A stretch of 64,000 nucleotides of DNA from Bradyrhizobium jicamae (GCF_018130695.1 NZ_JAFCJX010000029.1:46442-110441); one strand, 5' to 3'; shown: positions 35,677-44,728, counted from the first letter of the stretch. Numbers and translations: made by a program. The notes: generated by a model from the sequence alone, not told the origin.

Positions 35677-36015
35677 TTACTCAACCTTGATTGTGCCCTG
35701 CATGTGCGGATGCAGCGAACAAAAATACTTGTATTCGCCGGCCGCCGTGAAGGTGAAGGTGAACTTGTCGTCGGTATCGAGCGTCTTGGACCTGAACTTG
35801 CCTGCGCACACCACGGTGTGCGGGATGTCGTCGCGGTTCATCCAGGTCACCGAGGTGCCGGCCTTCACGGCAAGCTGCGCGGGCTCGAACACGAAATTGT
35901 CGATGTGGACTTCCAGGTCCTTTGCCTCGGAGTCCTCGGCGCGTGCCATGGTGACGGGCAGCAGCATGGTTGCGACCACGGCGATGCCGAAGTCGCGTCG
36001 ATTGATCGAACTCAT
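35677..36015 (-). CDS. Cupredoxin (type 1 copper) exported protein
   Basis: 112 residues from the ATG at 36015, with an N-terminus MSSINRRDFGIAVVATMLLP that looks like a Tat or Sec signal ending near MARAED. The copper ligands of a small blue-copper protein are present: His in RDDIPHTVVC and the C-x2-H-x2-M set in YFCSLHPHMQG. It resembles plastocyanin/amicyanin-like periplasmic electron carriers. The start lies 14 bases after the upstream metallophosphoesterase gene, so the two are cotranscribed. Confidence 0.88.
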   Translation of the reverse strand: MSSINRRDFGIAVVATMLLPVTMARAEDSEAKDLEVHIDNFVFEPAQLAVKAGTSVTWMNRDDIPHTVVCAGKFRSKTLDTDDKFTFTFTAAGEYKYFCSLHPHMQGTIKVE

Positions 36016-36029
36016 CGGTCGTATGTCCC

Positions 36030-36980
36030 TTAGCCCTGCAGCGGCGTGTCGACGATCGCCAGCGGCGAGTTGACCTGCTTGAAGTTGACGGTGGCGACGC
36101 CGAGCATGCTGCGCAGCTTGCTGTCCTCGACCTTCATCGGGCCGGGCGAGGGCGCAGCCCCCGGTGCCGGCTGCGGAAACGCAGTGGAGCGTGCGGTGTG
36201 GAAGGTGACGTTGCCCTCGACCTTCTGCATCACCTGGTGGATGTGGCCGTTCAGCACGGTGACCGAGCCGAAGCCCTTGACGTAATCGAGCGCGCGGGCG
36301 CCGTCCTCGGTACCCCAGCCCCAGGTCGGATACACCGTCCAGAGCGGGATGTGCGCGAACAGCACGATCGGCGTCGACTTCGAGCGGCCCTTGAGATCGT
36401 TCTCCAGCCATTCGAGTTGGTCATTGCCGAGATTGCCGAGGCCGCCGGCCTTGAGGTCGACGACGTTGACGAGGCCGACGAAATGCACGCCGCCGGCGTC
36501 GAAGGAATAGTAGCCGGCGCCCCTGGTGCCCTTGCCGTAACGCTCCTTGTAGAGCTTGACTTCCTCGTCGATGAAATCGTGCTCGCCCGGCACGTAATGC
36601 ACGTCGAGCTTGGTCTGGGAGATGATGCGGTCGGCATCGTCGAACTCCTTGGCCTTCGACAGATGCGTGATGTCGCCGGTGTGGATCATGAAGGAGGGTT
36701 TTGCCGGCATCGCGTTGATCTTGCCCACCGCCTCTTCCAGCGTTCCGAGCGCGTTGGGATTGGCCGGCTTGTCGAAGCCGACATGGCTGTCGCTGATCTG
36801 CATGAAGGTCATGGCCTTGCTGGCCTCGGCGGCCTCCGCCGAGCCGACCAGGCCGAGCGAGCGCGGCACGCCACCGGTGATGGTCCAGAGCACGCCGGTG
36901 CCGGCCCAGGTCATGCACTCCAGCACCTTGCGTCGGCTGACGCCGCTTCCTTCATCGTGGTCGTGGTCGAACGCGCTCAT
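36030..36980 (-). CDS. Tat-exported metallophosphoesterase
   Basis: 316 residues from an ATG. The N-terminus has a twin-arginine signal (VSRRKVLECMTWAGTG) ending near AEAAEA. Metal-binding motifs of the calcineurin-like fold are in order: QISDSHVGFD, IHTGDITH, PGEHD, LFAHIPLW and LNGHIHQV. The substrate is unknown; the context with a cupredoxin and an ECF sigma pair suggests a periplasmic redox or stress role. Followed by the cupredoxin gene on the same strand. Confidence 0.88.
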   Translation of the reverse strand: MSAFDHDHDEGSGVSRRKVLECMTWAGTGVLWTITGGVPRSLGLVGSAEAAEASKAMTFMQISDSHVGFDKPANPNALGTLEEAVGKINAMPAKPSFMIHTGDITHLSKAKEFDDADRIISQTKLDVHYVPGEHDFIDEEVKLYKERYGKGTRGAGYYSFDAGGVHFVGLVNVVDLKAGGLGNLGNDQLEWLENDLKGRSKSTPIVLFAHIPLWTVYPTWGWGTEDGARALDYVKGFGSVTVLNGHIHQVMQKVEGNVTFHTARSTAFPQPAPGAAPSPGPMKVEDSKLRSMLGVATVNFKQVNSPLAIVDTPLQG

Positions 36981-37112
36981 GGCAAATCTCCGAGAGGGCC
37001 CGGAATTGGGCTTCCGGGGTCCATGATCGGAGGGGGCAGGCGGTTATTCCCGCAGTGAGGGGCAATCCAGGCGGGGGTGATGACGATTTCGTGAGCGAGC
37101 GCGGGAAGTGCC

Positions 37113-37147
37113 GTAGCCCGGATGGCGCGCAGCGGAATCCGGGCTAC
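37113..37147. repeat. REP-like palindrome, GTAGCCCGGAT family
   Basis: Perfect 11-base inverted arms GTAGCCCGGAT and ATCCGGGCTAC around GGCGCGCAGCGGA. It lies between two genes on the minus strand. The type differs from the REP units at 34173 and 61173. Confidence 0.7.
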
Positions 37148-37182
37148 AGGAGCAGATCATTCATTGCGAGGAAGAGGATGCA

Positions 37183-37698
37183 TCAGTTCGTCTTGACGAA
37201 CTTGTATGTCCCCTTCTTGTAGCCAATGACCTGACCGATGCCATCGAAATTGCTCTTGAGAGGAGCGATGGTGACGACGAGTTCGGCTTGAAGGCCTTCG
37301 AATTTGCCGGTTCCACCGGTTATCTTGCAACTGTTCGGTCCCCCGGGCATCCAGTCGCATTGCTCGAACGTTTGATCGCCGTCCTTGTCGACGTAAGTGC
37401 AGAAACCGTGAATTTCCGCGGTCTTGGCCGACGGATCCGTAAGGCGGCTCAGCTGGCAGCGTCCACCCATGTTGTGGAGTACAGGGTTTCCCGACTCGTT
37501 TGAGGCTGCCATGGCCTGATTTATGTGAGCAAATTCCTTGCCGCCGCCGATTGGCATTGGCTTGGGAGCTGGAATGGGCGTGGCAGTGAAGATGACGGAG
37601 ACGGGGCCTTCCTGGGGAATGCCTTGAGCCTGGACAGGGTCAGCCATGAGAACGGCAGCAACAGAGGAAATCGACAGAACTGAATATGCACTTGCCAT
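37183..37698 (-). CDS. Exported hypothetical protein
   Basis: 171 residues from an ATG near 37698, with a signal peptide (SVLSISSVAAVLMADPVQAQG). The mature part has four cysteines (GGRCQLSR, HGFCTYVD, EQCDWMP, NSCKITG) and a glycine-rich end (ITGGTGKFEGLQA), a motif also seen in small exported allene-oxide-cyclase-like or dirigent-like barrels. No family is assigned with confidence. The GC content is a little lower than that of the neighbours. Confidence 0.65.
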   Translation of the reverse strand: MASAYSVLSISSVAAVLMADPVQAQGIPQEGPVSVIFTATPIPAPKPMPIGGGKEFAHINQAMAASNESGNPVLHNMGGRCQLSRLTDPSAKTAEIHGFCTYVDKDGDQTFEQCDWMPGGPNSCKITGGTGKFEGLQAELVVTIAPLKSNFDGIGQVIGYKKGTYKFVKTN

Positions 37699-37931
37699 TG
37701 CTTCCTCCCTTGATTGTACTGCGAATTGGATGACAGCTTGAGGAGCTCAAGTCGCGATCAGCTTTCGCGAGCTCGGTGCGCCTATCTCTGGCTTTGACAG
37801 GAATCAGTGCCGCGCCAACAACGCGACCACTCAATTGCGCCGCATAGTCGCAATCCGGGTTCGTTGGATGAACTACCCAATCCGAGTAGGCGGAGGGGGC
37901 AAAGGTGGTAGTAAGACTGCTACGGTGCACG

Positions 37932-39182
37932 TCAGTGCCTGAGCGCCCCCAGAAACGCATCACCGATCGCTCGCCAGCGTTCGGGATAGAGCCGCAACAG
38001 GTGGCCGTCGCCGGGAACGCCGTGCAGCAGTTCGAAGCGGACGCTGCCGCCGGCGGCGGTGAAGGCCTGATGGTATTCGCGGATCAGCGCTTCCGGGTAG
38101 AGGCGGTCGTTATCGGCATAAAGCCAGAGCTGCGGGACCTTGTCCGCCGCACCACGGCCGGCATTGGCGTAATACGACGTCGTCACCGGACCGTACGGGT
38201 ACCAGCCGCCGACGAAGTTCACCACGCCCATCACCTCATTCGGCTTGAGGCCGGCATAATGCATGGCGAGAAAGCCGCCGCGTGACTGGCCGGCGAGCAG
38301 CACCGGGCCAGGCTTCACGCCGGGCAGCGTGCGGCCAAAGGCAATCGCGGAGTCGAGATCATCGACGGCTTCCGCGACGCCAGCCGAGACATCATTGAGG
38401 CCGCCGTCGTGGTCGCGCCCGAAATCCTCCTCGCCATTGATGCCCTCGGAGGTCCCGCGCCCCCGCCGCATCAGCACCAGCACGGCAAAGCCATTGTCGC
38501 GCAGCCAGCGCGCTTCGGTCGAGAACGACCAGCTGCGCAGCTGGTTCTTTCCGACGTCGGAGCCATGGGTGAAGATCGCAAGCGGCGCAGGAGCCGTGCC
38601 ATCAGGCGGATAGAACGTTCCTTCGAGCATGATCGGCCGCGTGCCGTCGGGCGTGCGGACTTTCAGATGCGGAACGGAGACATGCTCACCGGGCCACGGC
38701 CATGCGGCCGGCCGCTCACCCGCGGCCAGGCGCGCCGGATCGGCGCGCACCAGCAGTCCCGAGGTGACCGCGCCGTTCTTCATGGTCGCGGTCAGGTACA
38801 ACCGGTCCGGTCCGTCGAAGGCGTAGCGGAAGATGCGGAAGCCGGTCATGGTCAGCACGCCGTCGACGATCTCGGCCGTGTCGCGCCACCATTCGCGGTT
38901 CGAGCCGTAGAGGGCCGAGTCCGATTGCGCGAACACCACATTGGCATGGCCGTCGCGCGTGATGCGCTCGACCACCAGGATATGCCGGTCGTCGTGCCAC
39001 GTGCCGATCCATGCGCCGGAGAAGCGGGCCATCTCCGGCGGCACGTCGGGCGCCGGGGCCTCCATATCGAACTTGCCGGGCAGGGGAACGATCGATTCCG
39101 GATCGACGGTGAGCGGCTGGGCGTGAGCGCTGTGCATCAGCATCGAGACCACCATCGCAACAATCGCCAAAGCCTGACGCAT
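37932..39182 (-). CDS. Exported alpha/beta hydrolase
   Basis: 416 residues from an ATG, with a signal peptide (LAIVAMVVSMLMHSAHA). An N-terminal region of about 150 residues of unclear fold (AWIGTWHDDRHILVVERITR) precedes the hydrolase domain. The nucleophile Ser lies in LLAGQSRGGFLAMHYAG, the Asp in LWLYADNDRLYPE and the His in GVPGDGHLLRLYPERW, a complete triad of the dienelactone hydrolase/acyl-peptidase type. The substrate is unknown. Next on the same strand, 72 bases away, is another hydrolase, but they need not be related. Confidence 0.82.
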   Translation of the reverse strand: MRQALAIVAMVVSMLMHSAHAQPLTVDPESIVPLPGKFDMEAPAPDVPPEMARFSGAWIGTWHDDRHILVVERITRDGHANVVFAQSDSALYGSNREWWRDTAEIVDGVLTMTGFRIFRYAFDGPDRLYLTATMKNGAVTSGLLVRADPARLAAGERPAAWPWPGEHVSVPHLKVRTPDGTRPIMLEGTFYPPDGTAPAPLAIFTHGSDVGKNQLRSWSFSTEARWLRDNGFAVLVLMRRGRGTSEGINGEEDFGRDHDGGLNDVSAGVAEAVDDLDSAIAFGRTLPGVKPGPVLLAGQSRGGFLAMHYAGLKPNEVMGVVNFVGGWYPYGPVTTSYYANAGRGAADKVPQLWLYADNDRLYPEALIREYHQAFTAAGGSVRFELLHGVPGDGHLLRLYPERWRAIGDAFLGALRH

Positions 39183-39254
39183 GTTATGCCCACGATCCCC
39201 GAATCCGCGGATACTATCGCAACTCTTGGCCGTTGAAAGTTACCATGCTGCAAC

Positions 39255-40169
39255 TTAAGGCGCCGCGCGCTGGTCGTCCGTCGCGAATGCCCAGATCGCG
39301 CTCAGCACGCGCTCCGGCAGTTCCTGCACCACGCTGTGGCCGACACCTGCAAAGCTGATCTCGCTGGCATGCGGGATCAGCGCCGCCGCACGCGCGGCCA
39401 TCTCGCGATAGATCGGCCAGGATTGCTCGGTCGTCGCGATCTGCACCGGGCATGTGATGTCGAGGAGCCAGCTGAACGGATTGCCGCGCGCGTCGCCGGC
39501 GTAGACCTGCTCCATCGCCTGGAAGATCGGCAGGAGCAGCGCCGACTCGATCTCCGGCGTGCAGCGCAGCCGCACGCGCCCGTCCGACAGCATTTCAAAG
39601 CCATGGCGGATGTAGGCCCACAGCGCCGTCTCCGACCACGGCGCAAACGCGGCCGCCATGCGATAGCGCCGGAAGGCGTCTTCGGCGCTCTCGAACTCGG
39701 CCCGTCGCCGTAACACACCTTGCACGGCGGAAGTCGATTGATCGCTCAGACCGCCGCCGCGCATCGCGCGCGGGTCCATCACCGTCGGCTCCATCACGAA
39801 CAGGCGTGCGAAGCGGTCTGGCATCAGCTTCGCCGTCAGCAGCAGATCGGTGGCGCCGGCGCTGTGGCCGATGCCATAGATGCCGCGGAGACCGAGCCGC
39901 TCGATCACCATGCAGAGATCGTCCGCGAAGTCAGCGAAGTGATAGCCGTCGGCCGCCGGCTTGTGGCTCAAGCCGTGGCCGCGCCGATCGACCGAATAGA
40001 CGGTGTAATCGGCAGCAAGCGCTTCGGCCACGTCGATCCAGACCTCGGCGACAAAGCCGGTGCCGTGCAGCAGCAGCGCCGGTGGTTTGCCCGAGCGCTC
40101 GTCGCCCCACCGCGCCAGCGCGATGCGCGCATTGTCGTCGCCAACGAAGACGCGCTTTGGGGATGCCAT
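39255..40169 (-). CDS. Alpha/beta hydrolase
   Basis: 304 residues from an ATG. The oxyanion-hole stretch LLLHGTGF, the nucleophile elbow GIGHSAGATDLLL and the terminal His in FAGVGHSVVQELPERV form a typical alpha/beta hydrolase. There is no signal peptide, so it is cytoplasmic. The substrate cannot be predicted. It ends 72 bases before the exported hydrolase gene and starts 18 bases after the antitoxin gene, both on the same strand. Confidence 0.85.
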   Translation of the reverse strand: MASPKRVFVGDDNARIALARWGDERSGKPPALLLHGTGFVAEVWIDVAEALAADYTVYSVDRRGHGLSHKPAADGYHFADFADDLCMVIERLGLRGIYGIGHSAGATDLLLTAKLMPDRFARLFVMEPTVMDPRAMRGGGLSDQSTSAVQGVLRRRAEFESAEDAFRRYRMAAAFAPWSETALWAYIRHGFEMLSDGRVRLRCTPEIESALLLPIFQAMEQVYAGDARGNPFSWLLDITCPVQIATTEQSWPIYREMAARAAALIPHASEISFAGVGHSVVQELPERVLSAIWAFATDDQRAAP

Positions 40170-40187
40170 CTGCCGCAGTTTGCGCCT

Positions 40188-40526
40188 CTATGCAGCAACG
40201 AGCGTAATACGGCCTGCTTCGCCACGCTTGCGATGCGGCTTTAACCTGATCTCCACGTCCTGGTCGAATGCGGTCAGCATACGCATCAGTTTTTCCACCG
40301 ACACCAGCCTGAAGTGACCCCGAAGGAGCTTCGATAGATCGGGCTGCTTCATGTCGACGAGCTCGGCGGCCGCCGTCTGGGTCAACCGCCGCTCTGCCAT
40401 CAGTCGTTTGAGTTGAACGACCAATGCGGCCTTCAACTGATGTTCCTCGGCGTTGGGCAGACCGAGATCGGCGAAGATGTTGCGGGACCCTTTGGTATGG
40501 GCGGGGAGTTTTTTCTTGGCGGTCAT
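40188..40526 (-). CDS. HTH-domain antitoxin (HigA/XRE-like)
   Basis: 112 residues from the ATG at 40526, overlapping the toxin stop by one base (TGATG). A helix-turn-helix is visible in AERRLTQTAAAELVDMKQPDLSKLLRG. The toxin-first order and the size fit HigBA-type systems, in which the antitoxin binds the toxin and represses the operon. A likely operator lies upstream of the toxin gene. Confidence 0.85.
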   Translation of the reverse strand: MTAKKKLPAHTKGSRNIFADLGLPNAEEHQLKAALVVQLKRLMAERRLTQTAAAELVDMKQPDLSKLLRGHFRLVSVEKLMRMLTAFDQDVEIRLKPHRKRGEAGRITLVAA

Positions 40527-40897
40527 CACCGGTCTCCGTTCGTCGTCTTGTGAATGCTCTCAGCGTCGCGCAAGCGCTGACGGATCAGATCCATATACCT
40601 CTGTGGCGTTGCGATACCGCGTGTGGATTTCTTCTGAAACGCATGCAGCACGTAGAGAACACCTTCCAAACGAATTGTGTACACGGCGCGGTAGGCATCG
40701 CCGTCAAAATTGTCCCTGATCTCCAGAACGCCGCTCAGGCCTTTCAGCGGCTTGGCGTTGTGCGGATGTTCGCCGAGTTGCGCCTCAAAGAGGGACTGTC
40801 CGATTTCGCTGCGCACGGCAGCGGGAAATGCCCGAAGCTCCTTTTGGCTGGAGCCTACAAAAACGGCAGGCTTGATCATGCGGAGGAGATCATTCAC
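40526..40897 (-). CDS. RelE/HigB-type toxin (Gp49-like)
   Basis: 123 residues from a GTG at 40897, or 117 from the ATG at 40879 (MIKPAVFVGSS). Neither start has a clear ribosome site, and the -10 box lies only a few bases upstream of the GTG, so translation could be leaderless. Family stretches are KELRAFPAAVRSEIGQSLFEAQLGEHPHNAKPL, YRAVYTIRLEGVLYVLHAFQKKS and the terminal KTPQ-like RGIATPQRYMDLIRQRL. Proteins of this fold are usually ribosome-dependent mRNA interferases. Confidence 0.82.
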   Translation of the reverse strand: MNDLLRMIKPAVFVGSSQKELRAFPAAVRSEIGQSLFEAQLGEHPHNAKPLKGLSGVLEIRDNFDGDAYRAVYTIRLEGVLYVLHAFQKKSTRGIATPQRYMDLIRQRLRDAESIHKTTNGDR

Positions 40898-40900
40898 TCG

Positions 40901-40932
40901 ATTATAGTAATATACCTATAGGTGTTCGTCAA
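40901..40932 (-). promoter_or_regulatory. Toxin-antitoxin promoter with palindromic operator
   Basis: On the minus strand TTGACG (40932-40927) and TATAAT (40906-40901) are 20 bases apart, longer than ideal. Between them is the perfect palindrome ACCTATAGGT (40914-40923), a natural site for the HTH antitoxin. The stretch is strikingly AT-rich for this genome. Confidence 0.5.
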
Positions 40933-40964
40933 TATCTGGGCCGCGGCCGCTGGTCCATTGAACA

Positions 40965-41312
40965 CTATGCCTTGACATAAACCCACGCCTTCAGCCCCGA
41001 GCGCAGCTTCACCTCGACCCGCTTGTAATCCGCGACCTCATACCGGTCCGCCGCAGCGAGCTCCTCGGCGGTGATCTCGAACACCATCCCCTCGACGCTG
41101 TCGTTCGGATCATCGCTCGGGCTGACGATCGGATGAAACCGCTCGCCGCTCTTGGCGAGCACGTCCGCGTCGGTGATCTCGACCATGGCCTTCTTGAAGC
41201 CCGGCATCGCATCGTGATTGCCCGTCAGCTTCCGGCCGAACGACGAGAGCTGCACGCTTTCCAGCTGCAGCGTGCCGTAGGAGAACAACAGGATCCTGTC
41301 GGTGCCGGTCAC
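40965..41312 (-). CDS. Gamma-glutamylcyclotransferase-fold (AIG2-like) protein
   Basis: 115 residues from the GTG at 41312, which has TAGGA nine bases upstream; a TTG at 41318 is an alternative. The family signature is LLFSYGTLQLESVQ, with a later acidic stretch SVEGMVFEITAEELAAADRYE. Proteins of this fold rearrange or release gamma-glutamyl amines, but many are uncharacterised. It starts about 11 bases after the GMC oxidoreductase stop on the same strand, so the two are translationally linked. Confidence 0.8.
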   Translation of the reverse strand: MTGTDRILLFSYGTLQLESVQLSSFGRKLTGNHDAMPGFKKAMVEITDADVLAKSGERFHPIVSPSDDPNDSVEGMVFEITAEELAAADRYEVADYKRVEVKLRSGLKAWVYVKA

Positions 41313-41323
41313 GTCCAAAATTC

Positions 41324-42943
41324 CTATCGCGCGTCTTCCAGGATCATCGCCGCGCCCTTCTCGGCGATCATCGCGGTCGGCGTGTTGGTGTTGCCCGAGG
41401 TGATGGTCGGCATCACCGAGGCGTCGGCAATGCGCAAGCCATCGAGGCCGTAGAAGCGCAGGCGCTCGTCGACCACAGCCATCGCGTCGCTGGCGGTGCC
41501 CATCTTGGCGGTGCCGACCGGGTGGAAGATCGTGGTGCCGATGTCGCCGGCGGCTTTCGCCAGCGAGGCATCGTCGTCGCCGACGGACGGGCCGGGCAGG
41601 AATTCCTCGGGGCGGTATTTCTCCAGCGCCTTCTGCTTCATCAGCCGCCGCGTGGTCCTGATGGCATCGGCCGCGACCTGGCGGTCGTCGTCGGTCGACA
41701 GATAATTCGGCGCGATCGACGGCTTCTCGTCCGGCGCTGCCGAGCGGATGCGCACGGTGCCGCGCGAGGTCGGCTGCAGGTTGCAGGCGCTGACGGTGAT
41801 GGCGGGGAACCGATGCAGGGGATCGCCGAATTTATCCAGTGACAATGGCTGCACATGGAACTGGATGTTGGCCCGCGCGCGCCGTTCGTCCGAGCGGGTG
41901 AAGATGCCGAGCTGCGACGGCGCCATGGTCAGCGGCCCGCGGCGGCGGAAGGCGTAGTCGAGCCCCATCAGGCCGCGGCGGAACAGATTGTAATAGGTCT
42001 CGTTCAGCGTGCGCACGCCACTCACCTTGTAGATCGCGCGCTGCTGCAAATGGTCCTGCAGATTTTGCCCGACGCCCTGGCGGTCGAGCACGATGTCGAT
42101 GCCGAGCGGCGACAGCCATTCCGACGGGCCGATGCCGGAACGGTGCAGCACCTGGGTCGAGCCGATCGACCCGGCGCACAGGATGACCTCGCCCTTGGTG
42201 CGCGCCTCGATGGTCTCGCCGCCCTGGATGAAGCGCACGCCGGCGGCGCGGCCGCTCTCGATGATCAGGCGGTCGACCAGCACGTGGGTCTCGAGCCGCA
42301 GATTGCCGCGGTTCAGCACCGGCTTGAGGAAGCCGCGCGCCGACGACCAGCGCCGGCCGCGCTTCTGGTTGACGTGGAAATAGCTGGTGCCTTCGTTGTC
42401 GCCGGTGTTGAAATCCGGGATGCGCCTGATGCCCATCTCCTCGGCGGCATTGCCGACCGCGTCGAGCACCTCCCATGACAGCCTGGGCGCCTCGATGCGC
42501 CAGCCGCCGCCGGTGCCGTGATGCTCGCTTTCCCCGAGGAAGTGATCCTCGAGCCGCCGAAACACCGGCAGCACGTCGCTGTAGCTCCAGCCTTTCAGTC
42601 CGAGCTGGCGCCAATGGTCGTAGTCCGCGGCCTGTCCGCGCATCGAGATCATGGCGTTGATCGCCGAGGAGCCGCCGATCACCTTGCCGCGCGGATAGGC
42701 CAGCGCGCGGCCGTTCAGCCCGGGCTCGGCCTCGGTCTTGAACATCCAGTCGGAACGCGGATTGCCGATCGCAAAGAGGTAGCCGACCGGGATGTGAAAC
42801 CAGATCCAGTTGTCGTTGCCGCCGGCCTCCAGCAGCAGCACCCGCTTTCTGGGATCGGCCGACAGGCGGTTGGCCATGATGCAGCCGGCCGTGCCGGCGC
42901 CCACGACGACATAGTCGAAATCCCCCTCGAGCCTGCGCGGCAT
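41324..42943 (-). CDS. GMC-family FAD-dependent oxidoreductase (choline dehydrogenase-like)
   Basis: 539 residues from an ATG. FAD binding is shown by FDYVVVGAGTAGCIMANRLS and LLEAGGND, and the GMC signature by VIGGSSAINAMISMRGQAAD. The catalytic His is in IFHPVGTAKMGT and the second residue is Asn in ITSGNTNTPTAMIAEKG. Family members oxidise alcohols such as choline or alkanols. No betaine aldehyde dehydrogenase gene is adjacent, so the name choline dehydrogenase should not be taken as proven. Confidence 0.9.
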   Translation of the reverse strand: MPRRLEGDFDYVVVGAGTAGCIMANRLSADPRKRVLLLEAGGNDNWIWFHIPVGYLFAIGNPRSDWMFKTEAEPGLNGRALAYPRGKVIGGSSAINAMISMRGQAADYDHWRQLGLKGWSYSDVLPVFRRLEDHFLGESEHHGTGGGWRIEAPRLSWEVLDAVGNAAEEMGIRRIPDFNTGDNEGTSYFHVNQKRGRRWSSARGFLKPVLNRGNLRLETHVLVDRLIIESGRAAGVRFIQGGETIEARTKGEVILCAGSIGSTQVLHRSGIGPSEWLSPLGIDIVLDRQGVGQNLQDHLQQRAIYKVSGVRTLNETYYNLFRRGLMGLDYAFRRRGPLTMAPSQLGIFTRSDERRARANIQFHVQPLSLDKFGDPLHRFPAITVSACNLQPTSRGTVRIRSAAPDEKPSIAPNYLSTDDDRQVAADAIRTTRRLMKQKALEKYRPEEFLPGPSVGDDDASLAKAAGDIGTTIFHPVGTAKMGTASDAMAVVDERLRFYGLDGLRIADASVMPTITSGNTNTPTAMIAEKGAAMILEDAR

Positions 42944-43111
42944 GTCCTCGTCCCGGTCGTTTCTCTTCCGGGGACCTATTAGTCAGACGCGGGGCGGCGG
43001 GACAAGCCTGCGTCCGGGGCAGGGCGGGGGCTCCGTTTGGCCAGTTGGGTGGACCGGCCCTTGCATGCTAGAGAGGCGCCAATTGTTCCAACATTTGAGG
43101 TCCGGACTCCC

Positions 43112-44284
43112 ATGCCCATCGTCAACCGCGTCGCCGATCTGCAGCCCGATATCCAGGCCTGGCGCCGCGACATCCACGAAAACCCCGAGCTGCTGTACGA
43201 CGTGCACCGCACTGCATCATTCGTGGCTGCCAGGCTCAAGGAGTTCGGCTGCGACGAGATCGTGACCGGTTTGGGCAAGACCGGGGTGGTCGGCGTGATC
43301 AAGGGCAAGAAGCCGGCCGGCGAAGGCGACGTCAAGGTCATCGGGCTCCGCGCCGACATGGACGCGCTGCCGATCCAGGAAGCGACCAATCTGCCTTACG
43401 CCTCCAAGACGCCGGGCAAGATGCACGCCTGCGGCCATGACGGCCACACCGCGATGCTGCTCGGTGCGGCCCGCTACCTCGCCGAGACCCGCAATTTCGC
43501 CGGCACCGCGGTCGTGATCTTCCAGCCGGCCGAGGAGGGCGGCGCGGGTGCCCGCGCCATGATCCAGGACGGGCTGATGGACCGCTTCGGCATCGAGCAG
43601 GTCTACGGCATGCACAACGGCCCCGGTATTCCGATTGGCTCCTTCGCGATCCGCTCGGGTCCGATCATGGCGGCGACCGACGAGGTCAATATCAGCATCG
43701 AAGGTCTCGGCGGCCACGCCGCGCGGCCGCACAAGTGCATCGATTCCGTGATGGTCGGCGCGCAGCTCATTACTGCGCTGCAGTCGGTCGTCGCGCGCAG
43801 CGTCGATCCGCTGGATTCGGCCGTGATCTCGATTTGCGAATTCCATGCCGGCAACGCCCGCAATGTGATCCCGCAGACCGCGGAATTGCGCGGCACGGTG
43901 CGCACGCTGATGCCGGAGGTTCGCCAGCTGGTCGAGAAGCGGATCGGCGAGGTGGTCGCGGGCATTGCCCAGGTCACCGGCGCGAAGATCACGCTGAACT
44001 ACCAGCGCGGCTATCCCGTCACCGTCAACCACGGCGCCCAGACCCAGTTCGCGACCCGGATCGCCAGGGAGGTTGCGGGCGAGGCCAACGTGCACGAGAT
44101 GCCGCCGCTGATGGGCGGAGAGGATTTCTCCTACATGCTGGAATCCCGCCCCGGCGCCTTCATCTTCTGCGGCAACGGCGACAGCGCAGGCCTCCATCAC
44201 CCCGCCTACAATTTCAACGACGAGGCGATCGTCTACGGGACGTCGTATTTCATCAAGATCGTCGAGAACGCGATGGCGGCGTGA
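43112..44284 (+). CDS. M20-family amidohydrolase (hippurate hydrolase/aminoacylase type)
   Basis: 390 residues from the ATG at 43112. Metal-binding and catalytic residues are in LRADMDALPIQE, HACGHDGHTAMLLGAA and QPAEEGGAGARAM, with the last His in DSAGLHHPAYNFND. It should hydrolyse N-acyl amino acids or related amides. The last about 198 bases are duplicated at 47540-47737 as a gene fragment. Followed by an 82-base GTCATTGCGAG repeat, as is the fragment. Confidence 0.9.
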   Translation: MPIVNRVADLQPDIQAWRRDIHENPELLYDVHRTASFVAARLKEFGCDEIVTGLGKTGVVGVIKGKKPAGEGDVKVIGLRADMDALPIQEATNLPYASKTPGKMHACGHDGHTAMLLGAARYLAETRNFAGTAVVIFQPAEEGGAGARAMIQDGLMDRFGIEQVYGMHNGPGIPIGSFAIRSGPIMAATDEVNISIEGLGGHAARPHKCIDSVMVGAQLITALQSVVARSVDPLDSAVISICEFHAGNARNVIPQTAELRGTVRTLMPEVRQLVEKRIGEVVAGIAQVTGAKITLNYQRGYPVTVNHGAQTQFATRIAREVAGEANVHEMPPLMGGEDFSYMLESRPGAFIFCGNGDSAGLHHPAYNFNDEAIVYGTSYFIKIVENAMAA

Positions 44285-44301
44285 GCCGTTTTGCCTCGAT
44301 C

Positions 44302-44383
44302 GTCATTGCGAGGAGCGAAGCGACGAAGCAATCCATGGTTCAGCATGCTGAGGAATGGATTGCTTCGCTTCGCTCGCAATGAC
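44302..44383. repeat. Palindromic repeat, GTCATTGCGAG family, complete copy
   Basis: 82 bases with long imperfect inverted arms: the left begins GTCATTGCGAGGAGCGAAGC and the right ends GCTTCGCTCGCAATGAC, each containing AATCCAT/ATGGATT. Partial copies are at 47757 and 49222. Confidence 0.8.
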
Positions 44384-44408
44384 GGATGTGGCTCGACGTC
44401 TGCCCAAA

Positions 44409-44441
44409 GCAAAAGGCCCGTACTTTCGTGCGGGCTTTTGC
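44409..44441. terminator. Rho-independent terminator-like hairpin
   Basis: GCAAAAGGCCCGTAC pairs with GTGCGGGCTTTTGC with one bulged G, giving an A-run on one side and a T-run on the other. It can end transcripts from the M20 gene. The rest of 44442-44728 shows no gene. Confidence 0.7.
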
Positions 44442-44728
44442 TCTTGTAGAGTTGCGATGACAGGCGATCGAGCTATGGTTGCACTGCAACCAAGGCGGTT
44501 TTGTACCGATTGGCGGACGATTGAGGGGGCAATCGCCGACGCATGGTGGCATCCCGCGATGAGCCCGACGCTTGAGGGAATGAGAAGGCTTACCCATTAA
44601 GGTCATGCTCCCTCCTTCAAAAGAGGCACCCCTCTGCCGCCAATTCCGTTTTATTGATTAACGGATCACATCGACGTCGGGGCCGGGATCGCGCGCTCCG
44701 CTGCCGCCCTTTCGAGAGAGCCGCGCGA

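Noticed and set aside
44355..44600. Plus-strand frame of 81 codons after the M20 gene
   Set aside because: It begins inside the palindromic repeat (MDCFASLAMT is a typical false frame from this repeat) and runs through a terminator.
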